The notes under the pieces: generated by a model
What the model saw: only the letters and a program-made list of their open reading frames with translations
What the model was told of the DNA's origin: nothing
The model's database searches: none
Made by a program: the position numbers and the translations under genes
Origin: Arthrobacter sp. MYb227
GTDB lineage: Bacteria > Actinomycetota > Actinomycetes > Actinomycetales > Micrococcaceae
Reading direction: 5' to 3'
DNA length: 64,000 bases
NCBI RefSeq assembly: GCF_002975435.1
Contig: NZ_PCPT01000003.1
Coordinates: 310,001 to 374,000, forward strand
In this document: piece after piece, positions 56,353-64,000 of the stretch
Layout: the number at the start of each line of letters is the position of its first letter
How positions within the stretch are numbered: position 1 is the first letter of the stretch

Positions 56353-57684
56353 ATGAGCACTAACACCAGCTACCTGATCCGCAATGCCAAACCCTTGGGT
56401 GCCGATACAGCAGATATTTTGATCAATGATGGGGTCATCGTGGCCCTGGGTGCCGACGCGGGTGCCCACCCGGCAGCAGCCGATGCCACAATTATTGACG
56501 CCGCCGGCCAAATTGCCCTGCCGGGCCTCGTTGACCTACACACCCACCTGCGCGAACCGGGCCGCGAAGATGCAGAAACCGTAGAAACCGGCACCCGTGC
56601 CGCGGCCAAGGGTGGCTTCACGGCAGTTCATGCCATGGCCAACTCCAACCCGGTGGCAGATACCGCCGGCGTGGTGGAGCAGGTCTGGTCACTGGGCAAA
56701 CGCTCGGGCTGGGTAGATGTGCGCCCCGTGGGTGCCGTCACCGTGGGACTGAAGGGCGCACAGATGTCCGAAATCGGCGCCATGGCCGATTCCCGCGCGG
56801 CGGTCCGGGTCTTCTCCGATGACGGAATCTGCGTTTTTGATCCGCTGATCATGCGCCGCGCGCTGGAATACGTGAAGGCGTTTGACGGCGTCGTGGCCCA
56901 GCACGCCCAGGAACCACGGCTCACCGAGGGCGCCCAGATGAACGAGGGCGAAGTTTCCGCGGTGCTGGGTCTGCCCGGTTGGCCGGCGGTCGCCGAGGAA
57001 TCGATCATCGCCCGCGACGTACTGCTGGCCGAACACGTCGGCTCCCGCCTGCACATCTGCCACGTTTCCACCGCCGGCTCGGTGGAGATCATCCGCTGGG
57101 CCAAGTCCCGCGGCGTGAATGTGACAGCCGAGGTCACCCCGCACCACCTGCTGCTGACCGATGAACTGGTCAAGAGCTATGACCCGGTCTTCAAGGTAAA
57201 CCCGCCGCTACGCACGGAAACAGACGTCATGGCATTGCGCGCTGGCCTGGCCGATGGCACCATCGACATTATCGGCACCGACCACGCACCGCACCCGTCC
57301 GAGGACAAGGAATGCGAGTGGGCCGCAGCGGCCATGGGCATGACCGGGCTGGAAACCGCGCTCTCGGTAGTGCAGCATACAATGATCGAAACGGGGCTGA
57401 TCAGCTGGGCCGACTTCGCCCGCGTCACCTCCACCACTCCGGCTGCCATTGGCCGGGTGGAAGATCAGGGCCGCGCACTTGCGGTGGGCGAACCGGCAAA
57501 CATCACCCTGGTTGATGCCGACGCGCGCTGGGTTGTTGACCCGTTGGCGATGGCCACCAAGGGACGTAATTCTCCGTTCAAGGGTCTGGAATTGCCGGGC
57601 AAGGTTACTCACGTGTTCTTCCACGGCCACCTCACGGTGCGCGATGGTGAACTTGCCACACCGCGCATCACCGAGACGGCCTAA
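56353..57684 (+). CDS. pyrC: Dihydroorotase
   Basis: A class-I type zinc hydrolase of 443 residues. Metal ligands DLHTHLREPGRED, ICHVSTAGSVE, the TPHHLLLTDE region and final Asp in IGTDHAPH are present. The catalytic path closes carbamoyl aspartate to dihydroorotate. It is two bases before the next gene. Confidence 0.96.
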   Translation: MSTNTSYLIRNAKPLGADTADILINDGVIVALGADAGAHPAAADATIIDAAGQIALPGLVDLHTHLREPGREDAETVETGTRAAAKGGFTAVHAMANSNPVADTAGVVEQVWSLGKRSGWVDVRPVGAVTVGLKGAQMSEIGAMADSRAAVRVFSDDGICVFDPLIMRRALEYVKAFDGVVAQHAQEPRLTEGAQMNEGEVSAVLGLPGWPAVAEESIIARDVLLAEHVGSRLHICHVSTAGSVEIIRWAKSRGVNVTAEVTPHHLLLTDELVKSYDPVFKVNPPLRTETDVMALRAGLADGTIDIIGTDHAPHPSEDKECEWAAAAMGMTGLETALSVVQHTMIETGLISWADFARVTSTTPAAIGRVEDQGRALAVGEPANITLVDADARWVVDPLAMATKGRNSPFKGLELPGKVTHVFFHGHLTVRDGELATPRITETA

Positions 57685-57686
57685 GC

Positions 57687-58241
57687 ATGGGTGAATACAC
57701 CGGTGCCATCCTGATCACCATCGCCGTCATCGTGGTGTGCATTGGGCTCATTCTGCTGGGCTGGCGCAATCGGTTGCGCCGGCAGTCAACTGTTCCCGCA
57801 CCACCGGCCACGCCGGAGAACTTGGGCGCTCAGCTTATTCCCCCGTCCGAGGGGCAGTACGTGAGCACCACCACCGCAGGAGATTGGCTCGATCGCATCG
57901 CCGCACACCAGTTAGGCATTCGTTGTAATGCCACGCTGCTGGTTCACGATGCGGGAGTGCTTTTCGCACGCCACGGGGCAGCAGATCTGTTCATCTCCAC
58001 CGTGGCACTGAGCGCAGTGGGTCGCAGCAGCGGAATGGCCGGAAAGTTCGTCGAAAAAGACGGGCTACTGGTCATCACCTGGGCGCTTGATGAAAAACTA
58101 GTCGATACCGGCTTCCGCCCGCGCTACCACCACGAATTACCGCAGCTTGTTTCCGCCATCAGTGCGATGATGAGCCACGGATCTAGCACTACAAGCAGCA
58201 CCGAAGATTTACCACCCGCCGAGGATAAGGAAAACCAGTGA
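57687..58241 (+). CDS. Membrane-anchored protein of the pyr operon (Rv1382-like position)
   Basis: A 184-residue protein with one N-terminal span (about 7-27, [19 protein letters not shown]), a Pro-rich linker, and a soluble beta-rich domain (about 65-155: [39 protein letters not shown]). The C-terminus is Ser/Glu-rich. A similar gene occurs between pyrC and carA in mycobacteria (Rv1382) and many actinobacteria. Its strict conservation in the operon suggests a link to pyrimidine metabolism, but no function is known. The stop overlaps carA (GTGA). Confidence 0.82.
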   Translation: MGEYTGAILITIAVIVVCIGLILLGWRNRLRRQSTVPAPPATPENLGAQLIPPSEGQYVSTTTAGDWLDRIAAHQLGIRCNATLLVHDAGVLFARHGAADLFISTVALSAVGRSSGMAGKFVEKDGLLVITWALDEKLVDTGFRPRYHHELPQLVSAISAMMSHGSSTTSSTEDLPPAEDKENQ

Positions 58242-59428
58242 CAGCAGTACTCAGGACCGAGCCAGCACTCTTGGTGCTAGAAGACGGACGAGTTTTCCGC
58301 GGCCGCAGCTACGGTGCCATCGGCACCACCTTTGGCGAGGCAGTCTTCTCCACCGGTATGTCCGGCTACCAGGAAACCCTCACCGACCCGTCATACGCCA
58401 AGCAGATCATTGTGCAGACCTTCCCACACATTGGTAATACCGGTGTCAACGATGAGGATGCCGAATCGACCCGCATCTGGGCCGCCGGCTATGTGGTGCG
58501 CGATGCCGCACGCCGCCCCTCAAACTGGCGCACCCAGCGCACCCTCGATGAGGAACTCATCAACGGCGAGGTGGTCGGCATCCAGCAGATCGATACCCGT
58601 GCGCTGACCCGCCACCTGCGCGATCGTGGCGCCATGAAGGCAGGAATCTTCTCCGGTGCCGCCGCCGCGACCCCGGTGACCGAGCTTATTGAGCAGGTCA
58701 ACGCGCAGCCATCGATGGAGGGACTAAACCTCTCCGAGCTGGTCTCCACCCAGGAGGCCTACACCGTCGAGCCGGCGGATCACGGGTTCACCGGCGAGGT
58801 TGAACTCTCCGTGGCCGCGATCGATTTGGGCATCAAGATGATGACCCCGCAGCGCTTTGCCGAACGCGGCGTGCGCGTGCACGTGCTGCCGTACAACGCG
58901 ACCTTCGAAGAGGTTGTGGCAACCGGTGCACAGGGAGTCTTCTTCTCCAACGGCCCCGGCGACCCGGCCACCGCGAACGTGCAGGTAGAACTGGTCCGCC
59001 AGGTGCTGGATGCGAAGATCCCGTACTTCGGCATCTGCTTTGGTAACCAGATCCTGGGCCGTGCCCTGGGTTATGGCACCTACAAGCTGCGCTTTGGCCA
59101 CCGCGGCATCAACCAGCCGGTCATGGACAAGGCCACCGGCAAGGTGGAAATCACCAGCCAGAACCACGGCTTCGCCGTCGATGCTCCCCGCGAAGGCGCA
59201 GCAAATGCTCCGCTGGAGCGCTTTGGCCGCGTCGAGGTATCGCACATCTCCCTGAATGACGGCGTCGTTGAGGGCCTGAACTGCCTGGATCTTCCGGCGT
59301 TCTCCGTGCAGTACCACCCCGAGGCAGCCTCCGGACCGCACGACGCGTCCCACCTCTTCGATCGTTTCATCACCAATATGCGTGCGGCCAAGAACGCCGC
59401 CACCGCCTCCACCCAGGAAGAGAAGTAA
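58238..59428 (+). CDS. carA: Carbamoyl phosphate synthase small subunit
   Basis: Glutaminase subunit of 396 residues. [21 protein letters not shown] at the N-terminus; class-I amidotransferase domain with Cys267 in FGICFGNQ and His-Glu in [14 protein letters not shown] 58238 overlaps the upstream stop. It supplies ammonia to CarB, whose gene begins on the next base after its stop. Confidence 0.97.
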   Translation: MTAVLRTEPALLVLEDGRVFRGRSYGAIGTTFGEAVFSTGMSGYQETLTDPSYAKQIIVQTFPHIGNTGVNDEDAESTRIWAAGYVVRDAARRPSNWRTQRTLDEELINGEVVGIQQIDTRALTRHLRDRGAMKAGIFSGAAAATPVTELIEQVNAQPSMEGLNLSELVSTQEAYTVEPADHGFTGEVELSVAAIDLGIKMMTPQRFAERGVRVHVLPYNATFEEVVATGAQGVFFSNGPGDPATANVQVELVRQVLDAKIPYFGICFGNQILGRALGYGTYKLRFGHRGINQPVMDKATGKVEITSQNHGFAVDAPREGAANAPLERFGRVEVSHISLNDGVVEGLNCLDLPAFSVQYHPEAASGPHDASHLFDRFITNMRAAKNAATASTQEEK

Positions 59429-62735
<3,307 letters not shown>

Positions 62736-62743
<8 letters not shown>

Positions 62744-63605
62744 CAACACCAGCACCACGCCGAGCCAGCGCGCCGCCTTCGGGCAGCGCCTGGCTTCGGC
62801 CATGGCCGCCCACGGTCCGCTGTGTGTTGGCATCGACCCGCACCCCGGGTTGCTGACCGCGTGGGGTTTGAATGATGACGTGGCGGGGCTGCGCAGCTTC
62901 TCGCTCACCGTCGTTGAGGCAATGGCCGGGCAGGTTGCCGCGCTCAAGCCGCAGGTTGCACTCTATGAACGTCACGGTTCACGCGGACTAGCAGTGCTTG
63001 AGGAAACTCTTGCCGCCATGGCTGCTGCAAACCTGTTGAGCATTGCCGATGCCAAGCGTGGAGACATTGGTTCAACCATGGCCGCCTACGCCGATGCCTG
63101 GCTGGGGGAGGGCAGCCCGTTGGCCGCCGATGCTGTCACGCTGAGCCCCTACCTGGGCTACGAGTCGCTGCGTCCGGCGCTTGAGCTTGCCGCTGCCACC
63201 GGCCGCGGTGTGTTCGTGCTCGGGTTGACCTCCAACCCCGAGGGTAAGGCGGTTCAGCATGTGGGTGGCGATCAGTCGGTTGCCAAGCGCATTATCACCG
63301 CTGTTGGTGCGGATAATGCTGCCGAGAACCTTCCCGGGGTGCCGTTTGGCTCCACCGGGTTGGTCATTGGTGCCACGGTTGGTGCGGCGCTTGAAGATCT
63401 GGGTATTGATCTTGCAGCTTCCGCAGCTCCCATTTTGGCTCCGGGTCTTGGTGCCCAGGGTGCAACCGGTGCTGAGATGAAGGCTGCCTTTGGGGCGTTT
63501 TGGCCGCAGGTGCTAGGCACCTCAAGCCGCGATATCCTCAAGGCCGGTCCGGATGCCAAGGCGTTGCTCAATGCAGCACTGCGCACCCGTGACTCGCTGA
63601 TCTAG
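62736..63605 (+). CDS. pyrF: Orotidine 5'-phosphate decarboxylase
   Basis: A 289-residue decarboxylase forming UMP, of the long actinobacterial type. [11 protein letters not shown], active-site [21 protein letters not shown], and [13 protein letters not shown] 62736 overlaps carB by eight bases and gives the normal length; the frame is open further upstream only inside carB. pyrD and pyrE are not in the operon. Last gene before a strong hairpin. Confidence 0.96.
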
Positions 63606-63655
63606 GCGCCGATTGGCAGCTGCTGCCTCGGGCTCCAGCTGCCAGGTGTGCAATG

Positions 63656-63703
63656 TGTGCGTCGGCAGTGACTCTGTGAAAACAGGATCACTGCCGACGC
63701 ACA
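63656..63703 (+). terminator. Terminator of the pyr operon
   Basis: A perfect 16-bp stem (63656-63671 with 63688-63703) with inner CTGT/ACAG, followed by GCTATTTTAAG. Confidence 0.92.
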
Positions 63704-64000
63704 GCTATTTTAAGTTCGGTGCAAGATTCGCACCCCGCCGGCGCACCAAAACACCGTCCCGCGTGTCGCGGGCTCATGCGCATGCTCCTCCATGAACTAC
63801 CGGCGGGCCACTACGGAGGCCTGCAATACATGCTTTCACTTCCCAGCCACGTATTCACAGGAAATTCATGGTTCAGCTGAGCGGGAAAACCAGCGGCCGA
63901 AAGGGATGCGAGCTTGCTCACCCCCCGGCTACCGCTAGGGCTATAACGTGGTGGTGCGAACCATTGCGCAAGTGCTGATTAGCGCAGTGCCAGATGCACA
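63704..64000 (+). other. No supportable gene
   Basis: GC-rich, no frame with convincing coding character. TATAAC (63942-63947) may be a -10 for a gene starting beyond the window; in related genomes an integration-host-factor gene and gmk follow pyrF. Confidence 0.4.

Noticed and set aside
63613-63795. A 60-residue gene after pyrF
   Set aside because: It spans the operon terminator hairpin and has no ribosome site or recognisable sequence.

Overview
The window looks like chromosome of a high-GC actinobacterium of the Micrococcaceae (Arthrobacter/Glutamicibacter-like). The evidence is GC-rich coding sequence, many GTG and TTG starts, a DUF222-HNH protein, and gene blocks in characteristic actinobacterial order: yebC-ruvC-ruvA-ruvB-yajC-secD-secF-relA, hisS-aspS, rarA-rpsD-DUF948-DUF6167-alaS-ruvX-mltG-aroE-aroC-aroK-aroB-efp-nusB, and pyrR-pyrB-pyrC-(membrane protein)-carA-carB-pyrF. 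The genus is an inference. I see no rRNA, tRNA, CRISPR array, prophage or transposase.

0-9 kb is the most variable part. After the 3' end of a HIT-family gene comes a two-gene cassette: a SatD-like protein with a C-terminal helix-turn-helix, and a membrane protein. It is preceded by three 18-bp palindromes spaced exactly 28 bp apart. Next is a tightly overlapped biotin operon, bioB-bioA-bioF-P450-bioD, behind two BioQ-type palindromes. Its oddities are a Cys-rich tail on BioB, a single-base frameshift in bioA at a C-run, and a P450 that lacks the normally invariant ExxR motif. pdxS follows.

9-36 kb: a GNAT protein and an M3 peptidase on the minus strand, a CapA-like lipoprotein, pdxT (separated from pdxS), recombination genes (ruvCAB), the protein-export accessory complex (yajC, secD, secF), the (p)ppGpp synthetase/hydrolase, an AbiEi-like protein, a DUF349 protein, hisS with a structured leader, aspS, a PadR regulator with its HAAS-type membrane partner, dtd, a DUF222-HNH protein, and rarA.

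36-54 kb: rpsD, two small envelope-associated proteins, alaS, ruvX, mltG, the shikimate genes aroE, aroC, aroK and aroB with a structured segment between aroK and aroB, a TPR-like gene coupled to aroB, efp, nusB, an OFA-type MFS transporter with its one-TM small partner, two short tandem-repeat arrays, an unusual M16-like peptidase with an extra C-terminal domain, and a convergent PrsW-type membrane protease.

54-64 kb: the pyrimidine operon, whose first gene has a PyrR-binding-type RNA motif overlapping its ribosome-binding site, ending at a strong hairpin. The last ~300 bases contain no gene I can support.
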